Below, in pieces: positions 1-10,372 of a DNA stretch of 64,000 nucleotides. Source of the DNA: Dasypus novemcinctus (Eukaryota > Chordata > Mammalia > Cingulata > Dasypodidae); contig NC_080683.1 of assembly GCF_030445035.2 (NCBI RefSeq), forward strand, positions 118,839,225 to 118,903,224, given 5' to 3'. The notes beneath the pieces were generated by a model that saw only the letters and a list, made by a program, of their open reading frames with translations, was not told where the DNA came from and ran no database searches. Numbering within the stretch: the first letter of the stretch is position 1; each line of letters starts with the position of its first letter. Position numbers and translations under genes: made by a program.

Positions 1-3000
1 CTAGTTTTTTGAGGAACCACTAAACTGTCCTCCACAATAGTTGGATCCTTCTACATTCCCACCAGCAGTGGATGAGAGTTCCCATTTCTACACATCCTCT
101 CCAACACTTGTAGTCCTCTGTTTTTTTTTTAATAGCTGCCAGTCTAGTAAATGTAAGATGGTATCTCATTGTAGTTTTGATTTGCATTTCCCTAATAGCT
201 AGTGATGTTGAGCATTTTTTCATGTGCTTTTTAGCCATTTGTATTTCTTCTTTTGAGAAGTGTCTATTCAGATGTCTTGCCCATTTATTAAATGGGTTGT
301 TTGTCTTTATATTTTTTAGATATAAGATTTCTTTATATATGCTGGATATTAGGCTCCTATCAGATATGTGGTTACCAAATATTTTCTCCCATTGTGTAGG
401 CTCTCTTTTCACTTTCTTGACAAACTCCTTTGAGGTGCAGAAGGCTTAATTTTGAGGAAGTCCCATTTATCTATTTGTTTTTTCACTGCTCATGCTTTGG
501 GTGTGAAGTTCATGAAGTCATTTCCTATTACAAAGTCCTATAGATGCTTCCCTACATTGTCTTCCAAGGCCTTCATGGTCTTAGCTTTAATATTTAGATC
601 TCTGATCCATCTTGAATTGATTTTTGTGTAAGATGTGAGGCGTTGTTCCTCTCTCTTTCTTTTGCATATGGATAACCAGTTCTCCAAGCACCATTTGTTG
701 AAGAGGCCTTTCTCTCCCAGTTGAGTGGGCTTGGTGGCCTTGTCAAATACCAGGTGACTGTATATGCAAGGATCTGTATCAGCGGTCTCAATTTGGTTCC
801 ACTGGTCAGTAGGTCTATCCTTGTACCAACACTAAGCAATATTGACCACTATAGCTTTGTAGTATGTTTATGGTGATGCTCCAATTTGATTTTTCTTTTT
901 CCATATGTCTTTGGCTATTCGGGGCCTCTCTCCCTTCCAAATAAATTTCATAATTAGTTTTTCCAGTTCAGTAAAAAATACTATATTCCTTTTTATTGGG
1001 ATTGCATTAAATCTGTAGATCAGTTTGGGTGGAATAGACATCTTGATGATATTTGGTCTTCCTATCCATGAACAGGGAATCTTCTTCCATTTATTTCAGT
1101 CTTCTTTGATTTCCTTTAACAGTGTTGTGTAGTTTTCTGTGTATAAGTCATTTACATCTTTAGTTAAATTTATTCCTAGGTATTTGATTTTTTACTTACT
1201 ATTGTATATGGTATTTTTTTTTTCTCTTGATTTCTTCCTCGGATTGCTTGTTGTTGGTGCACAGAAATGCTACTGATTTTTAAGCATTGATTTTAAAACC
1301 TGTGACTTTACTGAACTCATTTATAAGTTCTACAAGCTTTGTTGTAGATTTCTCTGGGCTTTCTAAGTACAGGATCATGTCTTTTGACTTCTTCCTTTTG
1401 AATCTGGATACCTTTTACATCTTTTTCTTGACTCTGTGCTTGAGCAAGCACTTCTATCACTACGTTAAATAGGAGGGGTGATAGTGTGCATCCTTGTCTT
1501 GTTCCTGATCTTAGAGAGAAAGATTTTAGGATTTCACCATTGTAAATGATGTTAGCTGTGGGTTTTTCATATATACCCTTCATCATGTTCAGAAGTTTCC
1601 TTCTATTCCTATCTTTTGCAGTGTTTTTTTTCAGGAAAGGGTGTTGTATTTTGTCAAATGCTTTTTCTGCATCTATAGATATGATCATGTGATTTTTTTC
1701 TGATGATCTGTTTATGTGCGTATTACACTGATTGATTTTCTTATGTTGAACCATCATTGCATACCTGGGATGAAACCCACTGGTAATGGTGTATAATTCA
1801 TTTGATGTGTTGTTGAATATGATTAGCCAGTATTTTGTTGAGGATTTTAGCATTTAGGTTCATTAGAGAGGTTGGTCTGTAATTTTCCTTTCCTGTGGCA
1901 TCTTTATTTGGCTTTGGTATTAGGGTAATGTTGGCATCATGGAATGGGTTAGTTAATATTCCTTCTACTTCATTTTTTGGAAGATTTTAAGCAAGATTGG
2001 TGTTAGTCTTTCTGGAATGTTTGGTAGAATTCACCTGTGAAGCCGTCTAGTCCTGGACTCTTCTTAGATGGGAGGTTTTTATTGACTGATTCTATCTCTT
2101 TACTTGAGATTGGTCTGTTGAGATCATCAATTCCTTCTTTCATCAATGTAGGCTGCTTATGTGTTTCTAGGAATTTGTCCATTTCCTCTAAATTGTCCTT
2201 TTTGGTGGCGTATAATTTTTCAAAATATCCTCTTATGTTACTCTTTATTTCTGTTGGGTTAGTGGTGAGATCCCCTTCTTCATTTCCTATTTTGTGTATT
2301 TGCATCTTCTCTCTTTTTTTCTTTGTTAGTCTAGCTAAGGGTTTGTCAATTTGATTGATTTTCTCAAAGAACCAGCTCTTGATTTTATTTTTTCTAGTGC
2401 TTTCTTTTTTTCTATTTCATTTAGTTCTGCTCTGATCTTTGTTATTTCTTTCTCTCTACTTCCCTTGGGGTTAGTCTATTGCTTTTTTCACTAATTCCTC
2501 CAAGTGTGTGGTTAAGTCTTCAGTTTTAGCTCTTTCTTCTTTTTTGTTATATGAATTTATGGCTATGAATTTCCCTTTCAGTACAGCTTTTGTTGTATCC
2601 CATAATCTTTGCTATGTTGTGTTATCAGTTTCATTAGTTTCAAGGTAGTTACTGATTTCCTTTGAGATTTCCTCCTCAACCCACTCTTTGCCTAAGAGTG
2701 TGTTGCTAAACTTCCATATCTTGGTGCCCAATCTGGTTCTGTGGCCCTTACAGATTTCCAGCTTCACTCCATTGTGCTTGGAGAAATTACTTTGTATGAT
2801 TTCAATCTTTCTGAATTCATTGAATTCATGGCCTAGCATGTGGTCTGTCTTGGAGAATGATCCATGTGTGCTTGAGAAGAATGTATATCCTGCTCTATTT
2901 GAGTGTAGTGTTCCATGTATGTCTATTAGGTCCAGATCCTCTAATATATTATTCAAAGCCTTTGTTTCTTTATTGATTGTCTGTTGAGATGTTCTGTCTA

Positions 3001-3458
3001 ATAGAGAAAATGGTGCATTAAAGTTCCCCACTACAATTGTAGAGGTATCTATTTCTCCACTTAGTTTTTCCAGTGTTTGTCTCATGTCTTATGAGGCACC
3101 CTGGTCAGGTGCATAAATGTTTATGATTGTTCTTTCTTCTTGAAAGATTACTCCTTTTACTATTATATAGCATCCATCTTTGTCTCTCACGATAGTTTCT
3201 CATTTAAAGTCTATTTTGTCTGACATTAGTATAGTTACTCCTGCCCTTTTTGGTTATTGTTTGTTTGTAAGATTGCTTTCTAGCCATTCACTTTCAACCT
3301 CCTTGAATCCCTGGGTCCAAGGTGGGTTTCTTGTGACAGCATATAGATGGGTCATATTTCCTTATCCATTCTGCCAGTCTGTGTCTCTTGACTAGTGAGT
3401 TTAATCCATTAACATTCAATGTTATTACTCTCAAGGAATTATTTACATTAGCCATATT
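1..3458 (-). pseudogene. L1 ORF2 (endonuclease / reverse transcriptase), multiply broken, partial
   Basis: The start is taken at 3458, where the frame reads 'MANVNNSLRVITLNVNGLN', the L1 endonuclease N-terminus. Recognisable pieces follow: endonuclease at 3085-2612 ('YTFFSSTHGSFSKTDH'), the start of the reverse transcriptase at 2305-2003 ('LPSKKSPGLDGFTGEFYQ'), fingers/palm at 1853-1317 ('[18 protein letters not shown]', '[20 protein letters not shown]'), and the C-terminal Cys region at 412-20 ('[18 protein letters not shown]'). Each lies in a different frame. Two catalytic sites are damaged. The endonuclease G-D-F-N motif reads G-N-F-N (codon 3025-3023), and the palm FADD motif is removed by a deletion near 1381-1385. 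It is a dead copy. Confidence 0.93.
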
Positions 3459-3490
3459 TTCTTTGGGTTTATGCATGTCATATGTTGTTT

Positions 3491-4492
3491 TTATTTCTCT
3501 TTTTGTCTTTTTAGTTGGTCTTGCACTCTCCTCCAACTCTGTTTCTCTTGTTTTTTTCTTCCAACCTGCAGAACCTCCTTTAGTATTTCTTGAAGGGAAG
3601 GTTTCTTATTGGCATTCTCTCTTAGTTTCTGTTTATCTGTGAATATCTTGAATGCTCCATCATTTTTGAAAGCCAGCTTTGCTGGATAGAGTATTCTTGG
3701 TTGGAAATTTTTTTCTTTTAGTACCTTGACTATGTCTTACCACTGTCTCCTTGCCTCCATGGTTTCAGATGAGAAATCAGCACTTAATCTTATTGAACTT
3801 CCTTTGTATGTCATGGTTCTCTTTTCTCTTTCTGCCTTTAGTATTTTCTCTTTGTCTTGAGCATTGGGTAATTTGACAAGTATATGTCTTGGAGCAGGCT
3901 TGTTGGGATTTATACTGTTTGGGGTGCACTGTGCTTCCTGGACATGTACATCCGTCTCCCTCAATAGGGTTGGGTAGTTTTTTGCCATTATTTCCTTCAC
4001 CACCCCCACTGTCTTCTTTCCCTTCTCTTCTCCTTCTGGGATGACTATAATGCATATGTTTGTGCATTTTGTGTTGTCATTCAAATCCCTAAGTTTCTGA
4101 TGGATTTTTTCTTTTTATCTATCAATTCTATTATGTTTGATTTCAGATGTACTGTCTTCCACATCACTAATTTTTTCCTCTGCCTCTTCAACTCTGCTGT
4201 TATTTGCTGAGAGTGTTTTTTTTATTTCTTGGATTGTGCCATTCATCACCATCATATCCATTATTTTTTTATGTATGTTTACAATTTCTTCAGTATGCTC
4301 TCCTAGTGTTTTCTTAATATCCTTAATCTCTTCCTTCACTTCATTAAGTTGGTCCATGATATTTCTTTGGACAACTTTGATTAGTTGTTCGATGTTCTGC
4401 TTCTCTCCCTGGTTTTCAGTTTGTTCACTTGACTGGGCCATGTCTTCTTGTTTCTTAGTATTGTTTGTAATTTTTTGTTGCTGTCTAGTCAT
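3491..4492 (-). pseudogene. L1 ORF1 (RNA-binding trimer protein), broken by two stops
   Basis: The ATG at 4492-4490 opens a 334-codon frame ending at TAA 3493-3491, the usual size of mammalian L1 ORF1. The N-terminal half is a charged heptad-rich coiled coil (around 'QLNEVKEEIKDIKKTL' and 'RVEEAEEKISDVED'). It is followed by the RRM/C-terminal part with the L1 signatures 'PRHILVKLPNAQDKEKIL' and 'YKGSSIRLSADFSSETMEAR'. All of this is in one frame, with premature TAA stops at 4117-4115 and 3739-3737 and no frameshift seen. The known family role is trimerisation, RNA chaperone activity and packaging of L1 RNA. The stops make this copy non-functional. Confidence 0.9.
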
Positions 4493-6390
4493 CTTTTTGT
4501 CTTGACAGGTTTTTTGTTCAGTTGATTAGTTTCTCCCTCTAGTCTAGGGTTTTATTTAGTTGCTATTTTGTGTGTGTGTTAAGTTTTCTCTTTGACACTT
4601 TGTTCTTCTTATTCTATTTTCTTGTTGTTTAAGTTCCCTTGAAGGAAAAAGATTAGGGCCAGGGAAAGCCAAAGAGGTAAGAAAAGAAAAAGTGTAATAA
4701 TAATATTGACAATAAAAGTTGGCAGAAGACCCATATAAGACCTAGGAAAATGAATATTTAACTCATGTAAGCAGTGTAGAGTTACAGGAATAAAAAAGTG
4801 GAGTACCTACAATGAGATGGGAAACTGAATATGGAGAAGTATATAGTATGAATTAAAAGGCCAGAGTGATGAGGAGAGAATGAAAGAGAAAAGAAAGGAC
4901 AAAAGGGGAAAGAGTTAATAAAAGGTAGAAAACAGAATAGAAGAGTTAGAAATAAAAAGCCAGAAAAATTGGGGGTTAAACAAAGAGAGGTGGAATGTAA
5001 GAGCAACAACAGAAAGTGGAAGATAGAAAGCTGTAGGAAGGATAAAGAAATAGCATTGGTAGCCAAAACTGGTATACTCAGAAAAGAAGAAATAGAGGAA
5101 GAGGAAACACAGCAAACAAGAAACAAGCTGGCAGGGCCTAATTATAAAAATAATAATAATAAAAGGGGGGGGGGGAATAAAGAGGAACAAAAGACAAAAA
5201 ACAAACAAAAAACCCCAGACAAACCCACAAGTAAGGAGTCACCCAAACACTAAGCCTTCCCTCTTAAGCCCCTGTGGAGACTCTTAGGCTGCTGGTGTTT
5301 ATTGATCAATTGCCCTGCAGCTTTCTCGTACAGATTTTGCAGTCGGTTTTAACGAGTAAACTAAGTTAAATTATAAACAAAAGACCTAAGGGAAGCTAAT
5401 ACGAGAATGTCTATGTTTTCCCTGTCCTAAAGTACCAGCTAGATGTTTAATATCCTAATAGGTCATTACTCTAAGAGAATCCAGGAAATGAACTAGAGAT
5501 CTTGTATATTCAAGGCAGAAACTCCTCCGCTGAGCTAAACTTTCCTGTTGGCTTGATTAGCTCTTCAGAAAGCTGCCTGAGTCCCTTTCCCTCATGCAGG
5601 ATTGACTCTTTGCAGCTGGATAATCTGCTGACTAGGAGTTTGTCCTTCCCCCTTTTTATTCTGACTGCTTTCTCTCCCAGGCCAGCAGGACTGGCAACAG
5701 CCTGTGTGAAATTCAAATGGGACCCTGGTGACTGAACACACTGCAGGAAAAAAAAAGCTCTCTGTCACTTCAAGAACAGCCACTTCTTGCAGGGAACCCT
5801 AAACATGCTCTCTGGAAGCTTATTAGGCCCTTCCTACTATCCCCTCCCTCAGGGGAGTTGCACAGGACTAGGTAGTTGCCTCACTTCACCTTCTCCCAGG
5901 CCAATGTTCCCTATCCCAAGGCAATTAGGTAAATCAGGCTGCCTCAGCAGATTCACCTCTCCCCTCTTTCTGGTTTATCCCAAGCCAGCTGGTGTGTTCC
6001 TCAAAGCTCAAAAAAAAAAGGGGGTCCAGACAATCAAACCCGCACATGGGACATCCCTCTCCCCCGTTCCCCAGAGCCCTCCCACTCTCAGGGTACCCCT
6101 CCACAAGCTGGGTGACCAGCAGGAGTTGGGGATGGCTGCAGCTTCCTGCCCTGAGGGTGGGGATCAGCCGCCCCACAGCTCCAGCTTCCAGCCCCAGAAA
6201 CTCCGGCTTTACCTTGAGCAATCGCCCTTTTTGTCACGCTCTCTCCAGATCGATACCCCGAAGCCTCCTGCTTTGTGGGTTCCCAAAACAGCTCACTCGG
6301 GCAGGATTTTGCCCCCACTCAGCTGCTCTCTGCAAGAGAGATGATGTGGGTGCACTTAATCTGACACCATCTTGCTCCCTTCTCCCCACA
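4493..6390 (-). other. L1 5' UTR, with a long homopurine-biased tract
   Basis: This lies between the ORF1 start and the inferred 5' end of the L1. No coding frame is supported. On the plus strand 4640-5250 is strongly purine-rich (repeated AAAG/GAAA, short GGG runs near 5165-5175), so the L1 sense strand is pyrimidine-rich. The part at 5270-6380 is GC-balanced and non-repetitive. The 5' UTR carries the internal promoter in active L1s; promoter activity here is not known. Confidence 0.65.
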
Positions 6391-6396
6391 ATCTCT

Positions 6397-6780
6397 CTTT
6401 TTTAAAAATTTAATATTATGTTACTTTTCTAATTTTTTTATCCCCCCTTGCGACTTGTTGTGTGCTGTCTGCTCTTTTGTGTCCATTTTGTTGTACGTTC
6501 TTCTGTGTCTATATTTATTTATTTTCCCCTCCCCCCTTGCGGCCTGCTTGCTGTCTACTCTCAGTGTTCACTCGCTGCTGGCTCTTCTTGTGTTCTTGCT
6601 TGTCTCCCTTCTTTTTGTGTTGCATCACCTTGCTAAGTCGGCTCTCGGCGGCACTTGCAGGCCGGTGGCTCTCTGCAGCGTGTGGGCTAGCCTGCCTTCA
6701 CAAGGAGGCCCCAGAACTAGAACCCAGGACCTCCCATATGGTAGGCGGGAGCTCATCTGATTGAGCCACAGCCGCTTCCG
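6397..6780 (-). mobile_element. DAS-III-type tRNA-derived SINE
   Basis: The plus strand begins with an A/T-rich tail, then CCCCTCCCCCC and the DAS-III body (inverted 'TTGTTGTACGTTCTTCTGTG'-like text), and ends with the inverted tRNA-like head 'GATTGAGCCACAGCCGCTTC'. It is flanked by a target-site duplication CCCACAATCTCT at 6385-6396 and 6781-6792. It therefore entered right at the outer edge of the L1 5' UTR. The body has diverged a good deal. Confidence 0.88.
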
Positions 6781-6796
6781 CCCACAATCTCTTTTT

Positions 6797-9489
6797 AAGA
6801 GGATATTTATTTATATTAACAAGTGTCACTTTATAGAAGACATTTAAACCTATATCAAATAAACCTGCCCTGAGTGATTTATAGTGTACTTTTGTTCTTA
6901 TATATCTTTATGATATGGAGAACACCGACTGGAAAATATGAAAACTTAGAACTAGACCCTTTCAACTCCAGCCAAAAATTTATGCCTTGAAACAAAGCTT
7001 TCAGAAAGCCGGGGATTTGGTCTGAACTGTTCTGGCGATGGAGTTGCGGGCCTGGTCCAGCCGCAGGGGATTTGTCAAAGCCAGTCTTGGCCCTTCCGTC
7101 CCATGGTAAAACCAACCCCAGAGGCTGGCTCAGAAATGGGCACGCGGCCTAGGATACGTGGGAAAGCAGTGTTCTATGGGAAGCTTTTCTCTTTCTCTTA
7201 AGAAAAAGTCACGGAGAAGACAGTCTTCTGGACACAGTTGCGGTCCTGGCAGTCCTGCTAATGCCAGCACGAGCTTCCAGCGGGACTGGGGCCGAGAAGA
7301 GCCTGGCAGGATGGAGTTAGTGGCCGCGGGGCCTGCGCTTCCCATCAACGTACGGAAGACTCTGCTGTGCCTTACAGTTTGACAGCCCCAAGATTTCTTT
7401 CCTTGCAGCTGAAAATGTCCTAACTGTTGTAATTCCAAAGCAGGAGAGGGGAGCTTATCACCACACACTTGCAGTACTTGTCACCAATACAGCTCAGCAG
7501 AGGTGTTTCTAAGGTATGCGGTGCCACAAAGCAGGGAGCCCTGCGGGAAGGTTTCTCCCAGATGCTCGTTGAGCGGCTGCTGAAGGGCACTTCAGTGGGG
7601 GGGAGGGGGGAGCAGCGCACACACAGCAGGGGGAGCACCCAGGACGCAGCCAAGGACGTCTCCTTCTCCCCCAGTGTTTGGCGCTAGGTATTCTCTCCTC
7701 ATTGTTCAGCCCTCGTGTCCCTGGGGCCCGTCGTCTGCCGCCCGCTGCCGCCCTCTGTGATGCTGGGTGAGTCCACGGCCCCAGAGGCCACCCCAGCCTC
7801 GATTCTAGAAAGTTTCGCTTCAAGCACCTCCGTGACCCGACCGTCCTGCCGACTCAGGGAGAATATTCCTGGACGTCCAACGCGCTGGCCTCTGCCAGGG
7901 CCCAGGGGCACAGCGAGGGGACCCAGCTGCTTCCTTCCCATGAGATGGGTGCCAGACACCCCGAGAAGCCACAGGTGTTGTGGAGAGCCCCGGGGCAGGA
8001 GAGGGGGTGGGGGAGCCAGCGGGAAGCGGGCAGGAGGGGGGGGGGGGTCCGGCTCCCGGGAGTGGTGGGGGGCGCTGAGCTCCTGTGCCCTTCAGACGTG
8101 GGACAGGGCTGCTCAGCAGGAGGCCGAGCCGGTGCAGGCGGCCACAGCGACCCCTCAGTGGCTAGATTGTTCCGGAAGCCCGAGCGCGGGTGGCCGGGGC
8201 CGCGGTGCCGAGGTCAGAGGCCGGGCCCACGCCAGCGAGTACGGCCAGAGGGAGGACAGGACAGGGCGGTGGGGGGAGAGCAGTGGGTCGGGGGGGGTGG
8301 GGGGTGGGGGGAGGCCCGGCCCCGGCCAGCGAACGTCGGTTCCTTTAGTGTACAGGCCGTTCCCAGAGCTTCTCCGTAAGAGACACGCACGTCCGTGTCC
8401 GCCGGCGGCAGGGAGGAGAGTCCCCCGCTGGCCTGCTGGGGCAGCTGGGGGGGGGGGCGCTGCGGCCCCTCCTGCTACGTCCTGTGTTGGTGGAGCAGAG
8501 TGCTTCGGGGGTCCTCAACCCATCGTCTGCCTTTAACTTTGGGGGTTATATAATAAGTCGTCTGGGATATTTGATGTTTCAGTAAAACACATGGGGGGGG
8601 GGGGCTGTTCTTTAAGCACGTGACAAGCTAGTCGCCTTCCCAGCCGCTCAAGGACCGCGCAAACGGGAACTTGCAGGCCTGCAGCGACACCCAGTGGCCA
8701 CGTTGTGAAAGGAACCAGTGTTTGTCCCAAGATTTTTTACCAGGGTTCTCTTTATGGGACACAGCTCCATCTGTGTAAGCATCACCAGCGAATCTATCCG
8801 TTTCTCATCAAGTTCAAGAAGCGATTCTGCAAGCTGGAGGGACGCGGGGGTGTAAAGCAGAAGGGGCTGCGTGCGGTGGAGAGTCGGGAACAGGTCAGGG
8901 TCACAACCGCTTGCACACACTCCAACTGCAGCTTATGGTGGCACAGCTGGCTTAGAGGGCCCGCTCCCTCTCCTTTAGCGTGGCTGATAGGATTGTCCCT
9001 GAGGAAATAAATAATAGTGACAATAGGATGACGGTGACGACTGTGGTCTGGAAAAAGTTGTGTAAGGGAATCGGAGCTCAAATATTTATTAAGTGCCTGC
9101 ATGGCCAAACACGCATCTGAAAGGAAAGAGCCAAAGGACCTGGCACGTAGAGGGGTTCAGGATGCTCCACAGTCACCTGTTTATCTTTGCAAGGGGCACG
9201 TGCTAGAGACCCTTGGGGGTCGCTAAGTTTTTGGCATTTTCTTGCAGGTTGAGAAATCTTGGTAGCCAGTATTTGCGGTCACTTGTGGAAGTGGAGCTTT
9301 TACGGGGAGGATCCTGTCCCCCAGCTTCCCGGAGCCCAAAGCCCTGTCGCCTTGGAAGAGGATGGGATGAAATGCGAGCACAGGGCTTGAAGGGGTCTTC
9401 TAATACTGAGCTCCACCTTACCAGGGGAGGAAAAAGGATAATGGGCTTATGTTTTTTTCATGAGATTTCAATACAGAATGTATTAATTA
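6797..9489. other. Unique non-coding DNA with a GC-rich, G-run-rich core
   Basis: No gene is recognised. The stretch 7560-8600 is GC-rich with long G runs (7596-7611, 8038-8048, 8289-8312, 8448-8458, 8592-8605). Open frames here up to 273 codons look like chance frames: they are low-complexity and show no known domain. Confidence 0.6.
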
Positions 9490-9625
9490 AACATATATCT
9501 TCATTTTACTGATGGAGAAACTTAAGCCAACAGTGATTAAGTTACACAGCTATTTGGTTGCAGAGCTAAGACTACGACCCATGCTTTCTATTCCTGATCT
9601 AGTATTCTTTTTACTACAACTACCA
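9490..9625 (-). repeat. MIR SINE relic
   Basis: Inverted MIR core: 'GATGGAGAAACTTAAG', 'AAGTTACACAGCTATTTGG' and 'GCAGAGCTAAGACTACGACC' follow the MIR order. It is old and diverged. Confidence 0.75.
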
Positions 9626-10149
9626 ATGCACAGTTTTCCGTTTCTATAGAAGAACAAAGCAAAAGAGAAAGTGGGCTCATGCCTGCATTCAGGAAGGTTA
9701 GATTGAGGGAGATAAAGTGTAAAGTAACTATTATATTATATTCCCTTTATTCTACCATATAGATGTATATGTTCTCATTTAATATAAAACAGACAATGCT
9801 AAGAGATGGCATTTTAATAATCCACACATAGGAAATGACAAGTACTGAGGCTTTGGCTTAATTAACAGTCAGCAATTTGTAATTCAATTAAGGGGGGGAA
9901 AAAACAAAGTGTCCATTTAAATGACTGGTATTCTTTCATTTGACTTGTAGCTTGAAGTTTGACAATGGCCACTCTCAATTTGGAAGAATCTTTAGACTGA
10001 ATTTGAGAAAATGTAGACCGAAATGTTGGGAATCCCAAAAGGAAGTGGCATATAATTGTGTGGATAGATGTGTTCTTGTAATTTGTGTTTCTTTCTTTTT
10101 CTGAAGCACCATTATTAAATTGGCATCTAAGCATTGGAGTTATTTGGCT

Positions 10150-10372
10150 CTAGAGCAGCAGCACTGAGTATTAGAAAGAGCGTGGACTTTGAAGCTGGGT
10201 CTGGAAACCCCTCTAATCCTGCCTTCCCTAGCTGTGTCACCCTTGAACAATTTACTTCCCCCCTAAATGTCTGTTTCCTTGTCTACAATAGGAATGCCGT
10301 GAGAATCAAAGAAGACCCTGTGCATAAAGTGCCAGGCACAGCTCCCGTCTCACAGTAGGTGCTCACGAAATG
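10150..10372 (+). repeat. MIR SINE relic, nearly full length
   Basis: The order matches MIR in sense: 'AAGAGCGTGGACTTTGAAGC', 'CTAGCTGTGTCACCCTTG', 'GTCTGTTTCCTTGTCTAC' and 'AGTGCCAGGCACAG' up to 'GTAGGTGCTCACGAAATG'. Confidence 0.82.

Larger units (their letters stand above)
1..6390 (-). mobile_element. LINE-1 element, near full length, antisense, truncated by window edge
   Basis: On the minus strand the order is 5' UTR, ORF1, ORF2, as in mammalian L1. The left window edge cuts the element inside the ORF2 C-terminal region, so the 3' UTR and poly(A) tail lie outside. The 5' end is placed near 6390 because minus-strand sequence there starts with a G-rich 'AAGATGG'-type L1 start, immediately next to a SINE target-site duplication. 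ORF1 has only two premature stops but ORF2 is broken many times, so the element is not mobile. L1 retrotransposes by target-primed reverse transcription using the ORF2 endonuclease and reverse transcriptase and the ORF1 RNA-binding trimer. The exact subfamily is not assigned. Confidence 0.95.

Noticed and set aside
4782-5253. Hydrophobic minus-strand frames and a Lys-rich plus-strand frame
   Set aside because: Consequence of the purine-rich tract in the L1 5' UTR.
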